DNA from: Puccinia triticina
Lineage: Eukaryota; Basidiomycota; Pucciniomycetes; Pucciniales; Pucciniaceae
Assembly: GCF_026914185.1 (NCBI RefSeq)
Contig: NC_070558.1
Coordinates: forward strand, 7,511,501 to 7,575,500
DNA length: 64,000 nt
Direction: 5' to 3'
Positions 22,943 through 33,640 of this stretch are shown here, piece after piece; the first letter of the stretch is position 1, and every line of letters begins with the position of its first letter. Both the position numbers and the translations under genes were made by a program. Under the pieces are notes generated by a model that made no database searches, was not told the DNA's origin, and saw only the letters and a list, made by a program, of their open reading frames with translations.

Positions 22943-24040
22943 CACCAGGGGAGATATGTTCCCACTCCCCAGGGAGTGCCAGAGCTGAATTTTATGTGAG
23001 TTTTGGTCAGATGTGAGCCTGATGTGGATTAGTAACTCATCCCCAAAATAGTAAATTGGATGGAGAAGTTAGTGAAAAGTCAGTCACAATTGATTTGGAA
23101 GTCAACACAATGTTGTGTAGAATTCTTTTGTTTTCTATGTACAACTGTAGGAAGAAATATGATGAAATGATATTTGACCAAAGTCCAACTCATCAATTGC
23201 TCCTGTTTACTGATTTTTAAGGATAGCAAAGCAAAATTCCCATTCTCAAAATTAATTCCTCCAAAAAAATGGGTTTCTTGTAATTCACATTATATGCCCT
23301 GATGTACAAAATTAAACTAAAAGTTGACTTGGTATTATTGGGTTTAGATTTTTGGAATGTGGTAATGTTGCAGTCATTGAAATTGAAACCCATTTTCTTG
23401 GAAATGCGGGAATTAATTTGAATTTGGCTGATAAAAATGACAAAAAACTGTTTTAATAGGGTGGAAGTCTGAGTTAAGTCAAGGTTGGATTGCGGTGCCA
23501 ATTCACTTTGGCCATATATCCTGTCCTCCTCACAAAAATGATCTAGTGAATTTTGTATTTTTTTGCTTTTCAAAATTCACATGTGCACATGCAAGTTAAC
23601 CTTTTTGCACTTTGCTAATAGTCACCCTGATGTACACGCGTACATTGAGGTGGAAATATCACAGGATGGGCCTTTCACAGCCACATGAAAAGTAAAAAAT
23701 TTGTTTTGAGACACCAATTGTCCCCCTGATGTACGCGAGTACATGAGGGGGAAAAAATCACAGGCTGGGCCTTTCACATCTCCATGGAAAGGACACACTG
23801 GTCATGGAGCCAAGAAAGGACTATATTCTGGATGAGTTCTGGATGAATTATATATGAGTTCTGGATGATTTTTTGGAAAGTTATGGTTTATTTCAGGATG
23901 ATTTCCAACTGATTTCCACGCTGACTTCCAGTCTTGTTCATACCTATTCAATATTGCTTTACCAAAGGCCTCCAGCACAGTTATGGAAAAAAGTTACGGC
24001 AAGGCACTCCCTGGGGAGTGGGAACATATCTCCCCTGGTG
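22943..24040. mobile_element. CACTA-like element, TIR CACCAGGGGAGATATG
   Basis: 1098 bp, TIRs of about 38 bp starting CACCAGGGGAGATATG and ending CATATCTCCCCTGGTG, flanked by AAA at 22940-22942 and 24041-24043. A CAC start and 3-bp TSD match the CACTA/EnSpm pattern. Inside is a direct repeat (CCCTGATGTAC ... TACAT, then TGGGCCTTTCACA) at about 23625 and 23720. Minus-strand frames of up to 118 aa show no domain. It is inserted in the hAT transposase gene between HKGAL and YLGFNAW. Confidence 0.82.
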
Positions 24041-24560
24041 AAAGCACCTTTGTGTTCCTACCAATAGAATAGTAATTATCAGAAAGCAGTAAAAGAAGGA
24101 AATAAATAAAAGAATAGAGAGCAACCCATACATAAGACACCACAATAGTTGCTTTGTATGGCTGAATAGAGCATATGAATATGCTTTGAAATGTCCTAAG
24201 GTCTTGGTAGATTCTTGAGGACTGTGGGATGGAGGATAGCCTTGTGGCTTGGATCAGTAAGCGCCAAGAAAAGCCTTGCTGCTTCAGCGCACCATACTGT
24301 GCAGAGTTGAGCAACCTAAGGTCTAAATTTCAGATCTCAAAACAAGGACCTCTTGACATACCTCCTTGGCTTGCAAGTCGCCAGTTCCTGTAATCCCAAG
24401 ACTACCCAGCAAGCGACTGGATTTTTTTCATGTTGTTTCCGGATGGAGAGTGACACATGCTTGTTTAGATTGCTACAAGACAAGTCCGAGGTTGGACGAT
24501 TAATTTTAGCGCCACACCTAGACAAGGGATCAAATAACTTCAGAATTCAAAAAAAGTTTG

Positions 24561-25110
24561 TTTAATATGAATAAAAACCCTAAAAATTGCAAGGATAGGC
24601 AATCATGCGCCTTCCATGCTTATCCAATTGATTGGAAAGCTTGGGCACACCATACAAAGCGTAACTGGAACTATTGGAGTTTGAAGTGACTTTATGAGCT
24701 TGATCTACACACAAGGATAATATTGAGTCAGAAATGGATATGAGAAAACAAAAGGAGGAATTGAAATTACTCACATAACTCTTCCTTGTTGGTTTTTGTT
24801 TGATCAACTCCAGAGGGTGGGTTGCTGGTGCTCTTTGTAGGATTGATATCTGCATTTACTTATTGGCTAGTGGCTTGACTTAAGTCTTCTTCCAGATTAC
24901 CTTGGATTGATGACACTTGAGATGATTGGGGTTTGTGTTGTTTGCAGGTGGAAGCCATCACTATGAAAAAACTCAAGAAAGTGCTGGCAGTTGACATGCA
25001 GCATCCTCAAGTTCATTTCTAGCTGATACCAGGCTCATACATATGAATCCCAGGTGGTATACCCTGGAATTTTTGGAAGATACTCAGCTTTATTCTACAG
25101 TGCACAACAC
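24561..25110. other. Upstream part of the hAT remnant, nothing further recognised
   Basis: Open frames are short. Sequence may include the 5' end of the hAT element, but no TIR was identified. A hairpin GACTTAGGT-AAA-ACCTAAGTC lies at about 25114-25134. Confidence 0.35.
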
Positions 25111-25134
25111 ACTAGACTTAGGTAAAACCTAAGT

Positions 25135-26165
25135 CTGAGGTGCCCGGACTTCCTGAGGCAAATGCTCAGCTGGGTGCACACCCCTCCTGCACGACAAGGT
25201 CATCCATACTGGCCCTTGTTGACCAACCCCTGGGATGAATGCCCCCCATATCAGCAATAATACACGCCTGTGTTGACTAGGAGGACTCCCTCCTGGTTGA
25301 CAAGGGCATACATACCTTTGCGCGCCAAGAATACGCGCCCGTGTCGACTAGGAGGGTCAACAAGGGCATATGTACCTTTGCGTGCATGTTGGCCATCCCT
25401 TGTCAACCAGAAATCCCTCCGTCCCAACAGCCTTACATTAAAAAACTGTGTTGACCAGGAGGAATCCCTCCTGTTCAACACCATATGCAACAGCATTGAC
25501 TTGCAGGAATCCCTCCCGGTCCACAACATAACAGAGCCATCAAACAAGAGGAATCCCTCCCTGTCAACACTCATTACAACCATTTCAATGGGGAGGAATC
25601 CCTCCCGGTTGGGTGTTGATAAATGGAGGACTTCCCGTTGAGTCTGGGAGACTCCCAGATCTCAATTTACACACCTAGACTCTTAATTTTTGGTAGAAGG
25701 GAAAAAAAATTCTTAACCCTACAGCTCATGAATTTCATGTGGACTGATTGTTGATTTTGTAGAGGTCTTAATTTTGGAGTTAGAGGGGCATCTAGAGCTC
25801 TCTAAATGCCAACGGGAAGTCCTCCAATGCAGGCCCCCTTCCCGGGGCACGCCCATGCTCATGCCCTTCAAAAAAGGGTGTGTTGAGGGGCACACCCTTG
25901 ATTTCCCTGCTGTACACTCCCACACACGCCCAGCGGGGGCGTGTAGGGGAGTGCAAGGGGGATGTCCCCAGCGAGCTGGTATGACCAGCTCACCAAGAGA
26001 GACTCTCCTCCCAACAAGCTGGTATGTGTATACCAGCTTGCCAAGAGGGACTCTCCTCCCGGCAAGCTCCTCTGGGTGAGCTGGTATGTGTATACCAGCT
26101 CGCTGACAGGGACTCTCCTCCCGGTGAGCTGGTATGTGTATACCAGCTCGCCAAGAACTCTCCCC
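25135..26165. repeat. Foldback/minisatellite region split by a MITE
   Basis: From 25260 to 25620 variants of AGGAATCCCTCC and TTGACTAGGAGG recur. From 25970 to 26155 a palindromic unit GAGCTGGTATGTGTATACC-AGCTCGCC is repeated about four times with CTCTCCTCCC linkers. The same unit style occurs inside the hAT-like element at 57794-58636. The 201-bp MITE (25625-25825) splits the region. Ends of the host element were not resolved. Confidence 0.6.
25625..25825. mobile_element. 201-bp MITE, TIR GGAGGACTTCCCGTT, copy 1
   Basis: TIRs GGAGGACTTCCCGTT and AACGGGAAGTCCTCC, 3-bp TSD AAT (25622-25624, 25826-25828). The copy at 38616-38816 is exactly the same length and about 80% identical by eye. No coding capacity. 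Superfamily unclear from ends alone. Confidence 0.85.
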
Positions 26166-26334
26166 TACAGAGGAGACAAGTGGGAGGTTGACGGCATACA
26201 CCAGGAAAAAAAAAGTAGTCACTTGATGGCAAGTGACATGATGCAGCTTTGTTTTCAGCTCCAATGCTGCTCCTCTCCACCAGCACATCTAGGGCTCACA
26301 TGACAGGTGTCAGGATCAAAGCACTCAATGTGAA

Positions 26335-26905
26335 AAAACCAGATGATGCTCAGCTTTGGCCCTGGACCAGCTGATGCTCAGCTTTTAACCTGGCTCAGCT
26401 GATGCTCAGCTTTTGCCCTGGCCCAGCTGATGCTCAGCTTTGGCACTTGCTACATGATAATCATCTTTGGCCCTGGCAACGCTGATGCTCAGTCTTGGCC
26501 TTGGCTCAGCTGATGCTCAGCTTTGGCCCTATCCTAGCTGATTTTCAGCTCTGGTCCTGTCCAAGATAATTTCCATCTTTTTCCCTGGCCTGGATCAGCT
26601 GATACTCAGCAAGCTGAGCATCAGCTGGCCAGCTGGCCCAGGACTGGTTCAAAGCTGAGCATCAGCTGGGACAGGACTAGGAAAAGGCTGAGCAAGGACT
26701 GGTAAAAAGCTGAGCATCAGCTGCACCAGGACTAGTAAAAAGCTGAGCATCAGCTGGGCAAGGACTGGACAAAAGGCTTTATTCCAATTCTGAGAGTGAG
26801 ATGTGTGAAAAAGCTGAGCATGATCTGGGCAAAAAAGCTGAGTATGAGCTGGGTACCAAAGCTGAGTATCAGCTGGACAGAACTGAGGATCAGTTGGGCT
26901 CATCA
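26335..26905. repeat. Inverted minisatellite array, AGCTGATGCTCAGCTT units
   Basis: On the left half the unit AGCTGATGCTCAGCTT-TGGCCCTGG is repeated about nine times. From about 26600 the complement (GCTGAGCATCAGCTGG-N-CAGGACTGG) is repeated about eight times, so the region is a 560-bp foldback. It truncates the gypsy remnant that starts at 27060. No TSD identified. Confidence 0.75.
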
Positions 26906-27059
26906 AAAACTGAACAGGACCTCCTTGGTAAATTTTGGAAGTTGAGGAGATGGTTGGGAGATTGGGGTAGATAGTGGATGAATATTGGATAGATGGCGGG
27001 TAGCTGGCTGGAGCTGGTGTGATGTCACTTGTCATCAACTGGCTATTTTATTTTCCTGG

Positions 27060-27279
27060 TGATACTGGACAGTCAGCCGAGAGAGTGGAAAACTCAATAC
27101 CTCGTCAGCTGGCGCGGATGTGGACCAGCGGAGAATTCATGGGAACCAGAGGCAAACCTGAAGAACAGGGGAGACCTATTGGCGGAGTTCAACTCAAAGT
27201 TTCCGGAGGCGGTGGCCAGGCATTGGAGGACGCGGAGAAGAAAGTGAGAGGGAAAGCTTTTTCCCACTGGGTTTTTTAA
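27060..27279 (+). pseudogene. Chromodomain of a Ty3/gypsy chromovirus integrase (fragment)
   Basis: The plus-strand frame at 27029-27279 (its C-terminus shared with the annotated range) reads REWKTQYLVSWRGCGPAENS then WEPEANLKNRGDLLAEF. This is a chromodomain of the kind fused to the C-terminus of chromovirus integrases (YLVKWKGY-x(n)-WEPEENL pattern). It is followed within about 140 bp by a polypurine tract and an LTR, the expected order. Everything upstream is missing, replaced by the foldback array ending near 26905. Confidence 0.8.
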
Positions 27280-27383
27280 TGCTGCCCAGGGACAGAATGC
27301 AGAGCCAAAAGAGGATGATTTTTTTTATATTTCTCATTGATTAACACAAAAAGAGGGTGGCTTGGGCATTAAAGGGGGGATAA

Positions 27384-28033
27384 TGTTATGAGCCGTAGCA
27401 CAGGATCTGCAGTGCAGACTCACATGTATATGTCATGGACCATGCTCAAGGTGAGTTTTTTCCCTTTTTTCCTTTGGCTATTAGCTGAAGAAAATAATGT
27501 ATTTTTCTTTGGCTAAAAGCCAAAGGACAGCGGAGCTGTCACGGTGGCTGGCGCTGGATGAGCTGGCATACATTGTATTGGTGTATCCGGTACATACCAA
27601 TACAATGTATTGCTGTATTGGATACATATACATACCAATACGTATCCGATACATGCCAATACAGTGTAATAACAGATACATACCAATACGTATCCAATAC
27701 ATACCAATACGTATCTGATACAGTGTACTATACACCTTGCCAAGTTTTTTTTTAAAAAAACTGCCCTAACCCCTAACCCCTAGCTGCGCTGCAAACCACT
27801 ACTCTAACAAACATTGGTTGCGCTGCCCAGGTTTTGTGGCTAGGTGCCAATGAAGTCAGCTCCGCCAGCCCAGCCAGCTCCAGCGCTCCCTTGGCTTTTA
27901 GCCAAAGAATTATAGTGCCACAGGTGCTCAAGGTTCAAGAGCCTGGATATCCCAGCCTCTTTGTCCTCCTGCTCTACCATCTTGGATCCAGACCCCAGAC
28001 TCCATTTTCCTCTCCACAGAACAGACCATAACA
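27384..28033 (+). mobile_element. 3' LTR of the truncated gypsy element
   Basis: Begins TGTTATGAGCC immediately after the polypurine tract AAAGGGGGGATAA and ends CATAACA, so the ends are inverted repeats TGTTATG/CATAACA. About 650 bp. It contains a minisatellite (27560-27740) and repeated TTGGCTAAAAGCCAA phrases. The partner 5' LTR is not in the window. Confidence 0.7.
27560..27740. repeat. Minisatellite of ACATACCAATACGTATCC units
   Basis: About eight degenerate units of TACATACCAATA(C/CG)TATCNGA. The unit contains the palindrome ATTGGTATGTAC-like on the other strand. Lies within the LTR and is polymorphic in spacing. Confidence 0.75.
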
Positions 28034-28044
28034 AATGCAAACTT

Positions 28045-28500
28045 CCTTGCCTGCCGGGGGGCGCAGCCAAACTTAGCTAAGTCCCTCCTGGGCGCAAAGC
28101 GCCCGCCTCTGCGGGGCCGCAAAATGCATGCCTCTGCGTGGAAAAAAAACTGAGGCTCCAATTCCTTTGGTTGTTTGGTGGTAACAAGTTGCTTAAAAAA
28201 TAAAAGAAAAATTGTAGAATGTAGCTGAGCTTCTTGGCCAGTCATTACATGTTCTATGAAAATTTTTGGATGAGTTTTGGGAAATATATGGCCAAACAAA
28301 GAAAGTGTAATTCTGCATACCTCTCACACCAAACAATTCTGTTGCTTCCTAAGTCCCTCCTTTGGAGGCTTGGATAACTAAAAAAAAGTTACGGTATCCA
28401 ATTAGCCCTCTGTAACGTACCATAACATAACTGCCAACCCTTGTTCGCGCCCAGGAGGGACTTAGTTAAGTTTGGGGCGCGGCGCAAAGCGCCTCGCGCG
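28045..28500. repeat. Inverted repeat with AAGTCCCTCC ends
   Basis: Left part AACTTAGCTAAGTCCCTCC-TGGGCGCAAAGCGCC; right part GGCGC...CCAGGAGGGACTTAG-TTAAGTTTGGGGCG and again GCGCAAAGCGCC. Between the arms (28370-28440) is the right end of a GTTACG-type MITE. A related GAAGCGCCCTCGCGCGAAGC sequence occurs at 62825-62862. Probably a degraded small DNA element. Confidence 0.5.
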
Positions 28501-28544
28501 AAGTGCAACCTCCCCTCAGGGAGGGGTGCCCATAATTTTGTGAG

Positions 28545-29674
28545 GGGTCAGCCTTTATGCACACCAAGGAAATACCCCATGCACCCCATTTTTGGTGTGC
28601 ATTAGTGTGAACTCCAAATAATTGGTGTGCACACCCATGCACTCCAAATAATTGGTGTGCACACCCATGCACTCCAAATAATTGGTGTGCACACCCATGC
28701 ACTCCAAATAATTGGTGTGCACACCCATGCACTCCAAATAATTTGTGTGCACATGCATGCACTCCAAAAAATTGGAGTGCTCAATCATGCACTACAAAAA
28801 ATTGAAGTGCCTACTCATGCACTCCCAATCACTTGAAAAAAGTGGAGTGAAGCCATGTGAAATCAATACAGCCAGCAATGTAAAAGATAGGCAGAACTCA
28901 CCAATCTAAAAGAAGTGACTAACTCAAGCAATCACTTTCTGGTGAGACTAATATTCAATTGTAGAAGCAACAGTGTCCTAGCTAAACTAACCAAAGTGTT
29001 GGTGTGGTTCAGCTTTGCAGGATTCCACTAAATTTTATTGTAGAATTGGGGGAATTGCATCTTCTCTGCTCTTAATCAACTCGCACAGGTCATAAATAAT
29101 TGTTCTACACTTTTTGAAAGCTTTTTGGAGTGGGTTTTTGGCCTTTTTTGCTGTTAAATGTCAGTAGTGTAGGGTTGGTAGCGGGGACTTAACACTACAG
29201 GCAAAAGGGCTGCTGTTAGCACAGCTTGGCTAACAAGAGTTGCCCCCAGTTGTAGTGTAGCATAGAATTTCTATGCTAGACTTGGTGGGCTTATACTAGA
29301 AGCCCACCATTGGTGGGAATAAAGAAAAATCCACTACCAATCAGGTAGTGCATGAGAGTGCACACCATGTTTTTTGGAGTGCATGGGTGTTTAATCCAAT
29401 TTTTTTGAGTGCATGATTGTGCTGCATGATTGTGCACTCTAATTTTTGAGTGCATGAGTGTGCACTCCGATAAATTGGAGTGCATGAGTGTGCACTGCAT
29501 TTATTTGGAGTGCATGGTTGTGCACTCCATTTTTTTGAGTGCATGGGTGTGCACTCCATTTTTTTGGAGTGCATGGGTGTGCACTCCAATTTATTGTTTT
29601 ATTGGAGTGCACACTAATGCACACCAAAAATGGTGTGCATCTGGTATTTCTTTGGTGTGCATAAAGGCTGACCC
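28545..29674. mobile_element. Mutator-like foldback element, 9-bp TSD
   Basis: 1130 bp. TIRs are long and imperfect, starting GGGTCAGCCTTTATGCACAC and ending with the complement GGCTGACCC. A perfect 9-bp TSD TTTTGTGAG flanks it (28536-28544, 29675-29683), as in Mutator-like elements. Both halves hold arrays of GTGCACACCCATGCACTCC-type units (left 28625-28760, right 29340-29590 in inverted sense). Apparent ORFs here are products of the array. The larger element at 35670-38428 has related ends. Confidence 0.85.
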
Positions 29675-29683
29675 TTTTGTGAG

Positions 29684-30537
29684 ACATATTTTTTAAGACA
29701 TAAGCCCCGCAAACCAAGTGGCATGCAAAATTACAATTTAACCCGGGGTTATTGTAATTTTGAAAGACATTGCCTGTGACATATGGAATGCAATACTAAC
29801 ACATGTAAAATATTACACACAAATTTCCAAGAGGGGCTCCCAACATGTAAATTTACCTCCCTTTACTGACAACACTTCATGCACTTCAGTCATGCAAAAT
29901 GACAACCCTAACCCAAAAGAGATAACTTTACATTTTAGTTCCTTACAGAACAATATTGCATGCAAACCATGCATTGCAAAATTGCCAGCCTTCCCTGGCA
30001 AAATTGAATTTTGCATGCAATCATTCCTGCTTTTGCACAACATCCCTCACAAACATCTTTTGTTCCAGACCCAGCAACCTCAAGGATCCTCACTTATTAA
30101 GTAAGTTAAACTCAAATCCTCCCTTCCCCACACTCTTTGTACACATATTAACCATTTACATAAATACAAAGGTCCCCAGCATGCAGCTTTCCACACATGT
30201 GGTCCCAGGAACAACATCAGACAAATATGAAGCCTCCAATCAACCGTCAGGCCAAGCAAGTGAAACACCCCTGAAACCTCCCTCTCCAATCTGAATTTTG
30301 AAAGGAGAACACTCAACCTCAAAAGCTCAACAGAGCAGAATCCAAGTCAGGGAGTTCTTTGGGTAAATCAGAAGGAAAAAAAAGAAGGAAAAAAAAAGAA
30401 GAAAAAAAAAGAAGAAAAAAAGATAAGCAATGGTTCATCCCAGATATAAATGGACATTACCAGACTTTTATCAATCACTGCTGCCAGCTCAATCCACAGG
30501 GCTCTCCCCTCTATCCCAAAATTCAAACCACCATTGT
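29684..30537. other. Spacer with an A/G-rich tract, no gene recognised
   Basis: Low-information sequence with repeated GCATGCAA phrases and an A-rich GAAGAAAAAAA tract at 30370-30425. No supported reading frame. Confidence 0.4.
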
Positions 30538-30794
30538 GGGCTACCAGCCGTGGGCAGATATGTTACTTTACATTACAGCAGCTCAATTGGATAACATAAC
30601 ATCTTCTAAGTTATCCAAATTGGCCATTTTGGTAACATACAAAAAATTTTCAGTAAAGTATAGTATAGTAACTTTTTTTTCAACCTGATTTTTGTTTTTG
30701 ATAACGTAACTTTTTTGATATGGGGATTTTTGTAAAGGGGGTTGACATTATTGCAAAAAAGATCAAGGTGGTATTATATAATGTCTCTAGCTTA

Positions 30795-31462
30795 CACCAC
30801 CCGCAAATGGGTGTGGTTTTCTCCGCAGCCACACCCAGTGGTTTTCCTGCAGAACTCGCACAGCCCCCCAAAAACTTGTGTGGCCCCCGGACCCCCTAGC
30901 TGCATATCATTCGGGGTACTTAGGGGCGGACTGGCCATCAAGGCATACACCTCAATGACCGTTCAATTGAGATGGTCATTGAGGTATACAGGAGACCGGC
31001 CTGCTCTGTTCATCAAGGTTTATGCCAGCCGGCCGGTCATTGAGGTGTACAGGTGCATTGATGACCGGAGCCAACCGGTCATCTAGGTATACATCTCAAT
31101 GACCGGCCAGCTGATTGGTCATTGAGGTTGTATAAAGGTACCTCAATGACCATCTGAACGGTCATTGAGGTATACATGAACCTTGATGACCGGCCAGCTG
31201 GCTGGTCTTGAGGTAGAGCCGACCAATCATCAAGGCATAAACCTTGATGAATGGAGCAGGCCGGTCTCCTGTATACCTCAATGACCATCTCAATTGAACG
31301 GTCATTGAGGATGCCTTGATGACTGGTCCGCCCCTAAGTACCCCAAATGATATGCAGCTAGGGGGTCCGGGGGTTGCACAAGTTTTTGGGGGGCCGCGCG
31401 AGTTCCGCAGGAAAACCACTGGGTGTGGCTGCGGAGAAAACCACACCCATTTGCAGGTGGTG
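30795..31462. mobile_element. CACTA-like foldback element FB-C, copy 1
   Basis: 668 bp, TIRs about 130 bp long beginning CACCACCCGCAAATGGGTG and ending with the complement (CACCCATTTGCAGGTGGTG), TSD TTA at 30792-30794 and 31463-31465. Interior consists of inverted ATGACCGGCC and CATTGAGGTATAC units. The second copy is at 61268-62463. No coding capacity; apparent ORFs are array products. It interrupts the A-box of a tRNA-like sequence. Confidence 0.88.
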
Positions 31463-31465
31463 TTA

Positions 31466-31600
31466 TTGGTTAAGGCTTGCCTCTCTGAGGTGAGGGATGT
31501 TTAAGGTTGTGGGTTCAATCCTCACTCTGAACAACTTTTAATCTGGCTTCCTGGCAATATACTGAGTTGATGTGGTTGTTTAGTGTCAACTTGAGCAAAC
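31466..31600 (+). repeat. tRNA-like sequence, interrupted at its A-box
   Basis: Joining 30770-30794 to 31466 gives TAGCTTATTGGTTAAGG (A-box-like), then GGTTGTGGGTTCAATCC with a paired T-stem (GTGGG/CTCAC) about 45 nt later. It corresponds in position and downstream sequence (GTCAACTTGAGC) to the tRNA-like unit in the MITE at 17435. An acceptor stem is not evident, so it is a tRNA-derived repeat rather than a working tRNA. Confidence 0.55.
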
Positions 31601-31806
31601 ATCTCGCTCATATTGATAAAAACAACCACAAATCAGGGCCTCTACCAGAAAGTTACATATGAGTTACCCAAATCTAGGAAAAAATGTAACATAACTGGTT
31701 TTGTTCAAAATATCCACAGAACGTCACTAGAGAAAATGGAGCCCATTTTCTGCAGGAGATATTGTAACTCCCAATTAGATATCTGTAACTAGCAGATAAC
31801 GTAACG

Positions 31807-33052
31807 CAGGGTGTAAATGGGTCAGGCCAACCCAAAACCAACCCGAGACCCGTCAGGTTTTGGGTTGGGTTTGGGCACATTCTTAAAGAAAATGACATGA
31901 CCCAAACCCAACCCAACCCGACTTGTAAAATTGTTGGGTTGGGTTCAGGCAGCCTATTTCCTAATTGGGTCAGCCTGCGACCGGACTATGACGCCTCTAA
32001 CAGTCAAGTTGGGGGCTTTTGGCGCCTAAGAGGTTGGGTCAACCCAAGACCCAAACCAACCCGACCCGGTGAGGGACTCCTGTCTGTGCTAAGCGGCGGA
32101 AGTCGTGTGAGGGGATGGATGCTGTTTAGGCTGCCCTTGGGGTGATAGTCCGTAGAAGAAAAGGGGATTGGGATAGCTCGTGGGTGTGGGTGGTTTTGAG
32201 ATGTTTGCTGGGGTTTTGGATCCTCGGCAACGGTTGTTTGTTTTGAGGAAGCTGGGGGATGTGATCTTAATGAAGAAAAGAAAAGGATCTGGAACTCTGA
32301 ATGAAGAAGGATCGGTGAGCGGCGCTCAAAAGTTTGGACTCTGAAAATCTTGATCAATATGCTCTGGATCGACCGTATTCTGGGGATCAGAATGCCATGG
32401 CCACCCATCATACAAGTTCAAGCTGAACTTGGACTCTGGGTGACATGTCACATACATTTCATCACATCCTCCGCGCGCTACGCGCGCGCACACACACAAC
32501 AAACAAAAGAAACAACTCAAGGGAAAATAAGGGAAAACACAGGGTGATGAGTCAGAAAGAAAAGAGGCATAGAGAAGAAAGAAGAGAAGCAAAGAAGAAA
32601 ACACCAGAAAACACTCAAAGAAGACAAACCAAACAGAAAGGAAAGAGACCAGAAACAAACAAGAAAATAAACCCTGTGTTAGGACCAAGAAAAAATGAAA
32701 GGGTTAGATGACAGTGGACAGGGGAAGGAGTATGGAGGAGAAGGGGTGGAAGATGAGGAAAGATGGGGAAAGGGTGAATTCTTGAGGGTCTTGAGGATCT
32801 TGATGTCTTGAGTGTGAAATCTAGATGAGAGTGGAGTTTAAGCCTTAATGATCTTGCTGGTGGCGGTGATGCTCCTGACTAGCTGGCCACAAGAGGGGCC
32901 ACCACACCGGACCCGACCCAAAACAGTATGACATTGGGTTGGGTTTGGGCAGAATATTTTAAAATCTGCCCCAACCCAACCCAACCTGCGCTAAATGTTG
33001 GGTTGGGTTTGGGCGCTGTTTTTCAACCCAAACCCGACCCGTTTACACCCTG
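31807..33052. mobile_element. Element with TIR CAGGGTGTAAATGGGTC, nested
   Basis: 1246 bp, TIRs CAGGGTGTAAATGGGTC and GACCCGTTTACACCCTG. Sub-terminal parts repeat CCAACCCAAACC in opposite senses. The CAGGG start and similar ends suggest hAT, but the expected 8-bp TSD is not exact: AACGTAAC occurs one base away from each end. The middle (32440-32720) is an A/G-rich stretch with no domain. Nested in the composite at 30545-33120. Confidence 0.75.
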
Positions 33053-33127
33053 AAACGTAACTGTAAAGGTTATGTTACCCTCAGAGTTATCCATTTGGAG
33101 AACGTATCTGCCCACCACTGCGGCTAC

Positions 33128-33640
33128 CCGGCAAAGATATTACAAATTTTGGGAGTACCACCTGAAAGAATTAAAGGCGGAGGCAAGCGGCTAGGGCAGA
33201 AGGGAAAAGATTGGCCTATCCAATAGCAGACAAGTAGTCTGAAAAAGGAACCAAATAACTCACTCAAAGGGGCTTAACTGCCTTTGTAGATAAGGTACCC
33301 GCACCTGCGGAGCGGGTATCTGATTTTAGTGGAATTCTGTCCGGGTACCCACACCTGTGTGGATACCTGGGTACAAATTGCCATCCCTAAGCAACAAGTT
33401 CATTCTTGAAAGTTTCAGTTGGGTTGTGTAAGTCTTGCCATATTCTTTCATGTGGGATGATTCACATATTGAGCCAATCTGAATTCAACTTCTTCTCAAT
33501 TTCAAACAGGTGAGGGCTCTACATTATCTTAGCCTCATACCTACTTGTATCCAAGAATTTCACTTTTCAGACAAAATGGATGGTGGAGAGGTTACTTGTT
33601 TGCAATAAAAATGGAGAAATTTATCACCGAGGAATAGTCT
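33128..33640. other. Spacer with a small GGTACC-type repeat
   Basis: At 33288-33392 lies a short element-like piece beginning TAGATAAGGTACCC and ending TTGCCATCCCTA, resembling the ends of the element at 36458 (TAGAGATGGC). No gene is recognised. Confidence 0.4.

Larger units (their letters stand above)
20340..24560 (-). pseudogene. hAT transposase gene split by two younger insertions
   Basis: Minus-strand pieces read in order as one hAT transposase. Around 24337-24525 there is a BED-finger-like Cys/His segment. At 24110-24305 the residues LCTVWCAEAARLFLALTDP and ILHPTVLKNLP follow. HKGAL precedes the CACTA-like element at 22943-24040, and YLGFNAWNLPNRFDILG resumes directly after it. The frame runs to EDISQEA at the LTR element 21279-22831, and resumes as AMPLDIFRLSQRHTGEYLAK. 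After an intron-like gap come KKLKWPRFRGEPNWIGCF and THILILIVQ (20900-21086), the Cys-x2-His-x2-Asn-Leu-like motif of the hAT RNase H fold. An acidic stretch and a degraded RDV-x2-xWN region follow to about 20340. Internal stops and a frameshift near 20990 show it is dead. The continuity across both insertions is direct from the sequence; the family call is by motif. Confidence 0.75.
30545..33120. mobile_element. Composite MITE (7-bp TSD family) containing two other elements
   Basis: Outer ends CAGCCGTGGGCAGATA and TATCTGCCCACCACTG form a TIR. Flanks are GGGCTAC (30538-30544) and CGGCTAC (33121-33127), six of seven matching. Sub-terminal GTTACTTTAC and GGTTATGTTACCC phrases and a central tRNA-like region show it is a longer relative of the MITE at 17115. 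Inside it are a CACTA-like foldback (30795-31462) and a second element (31807-33052). Without these it is about 660 bp, close to the 628 bp of its relative. Confidence 0.7.

Noticed and set aside
28620..28760. Regularly spaced direct repeats resembling a CRISPR array
   Set aside because: The repeats are contiguous minisatellite units without unique spacers, in a eukaryotic transposon with TIRs and a TSD.
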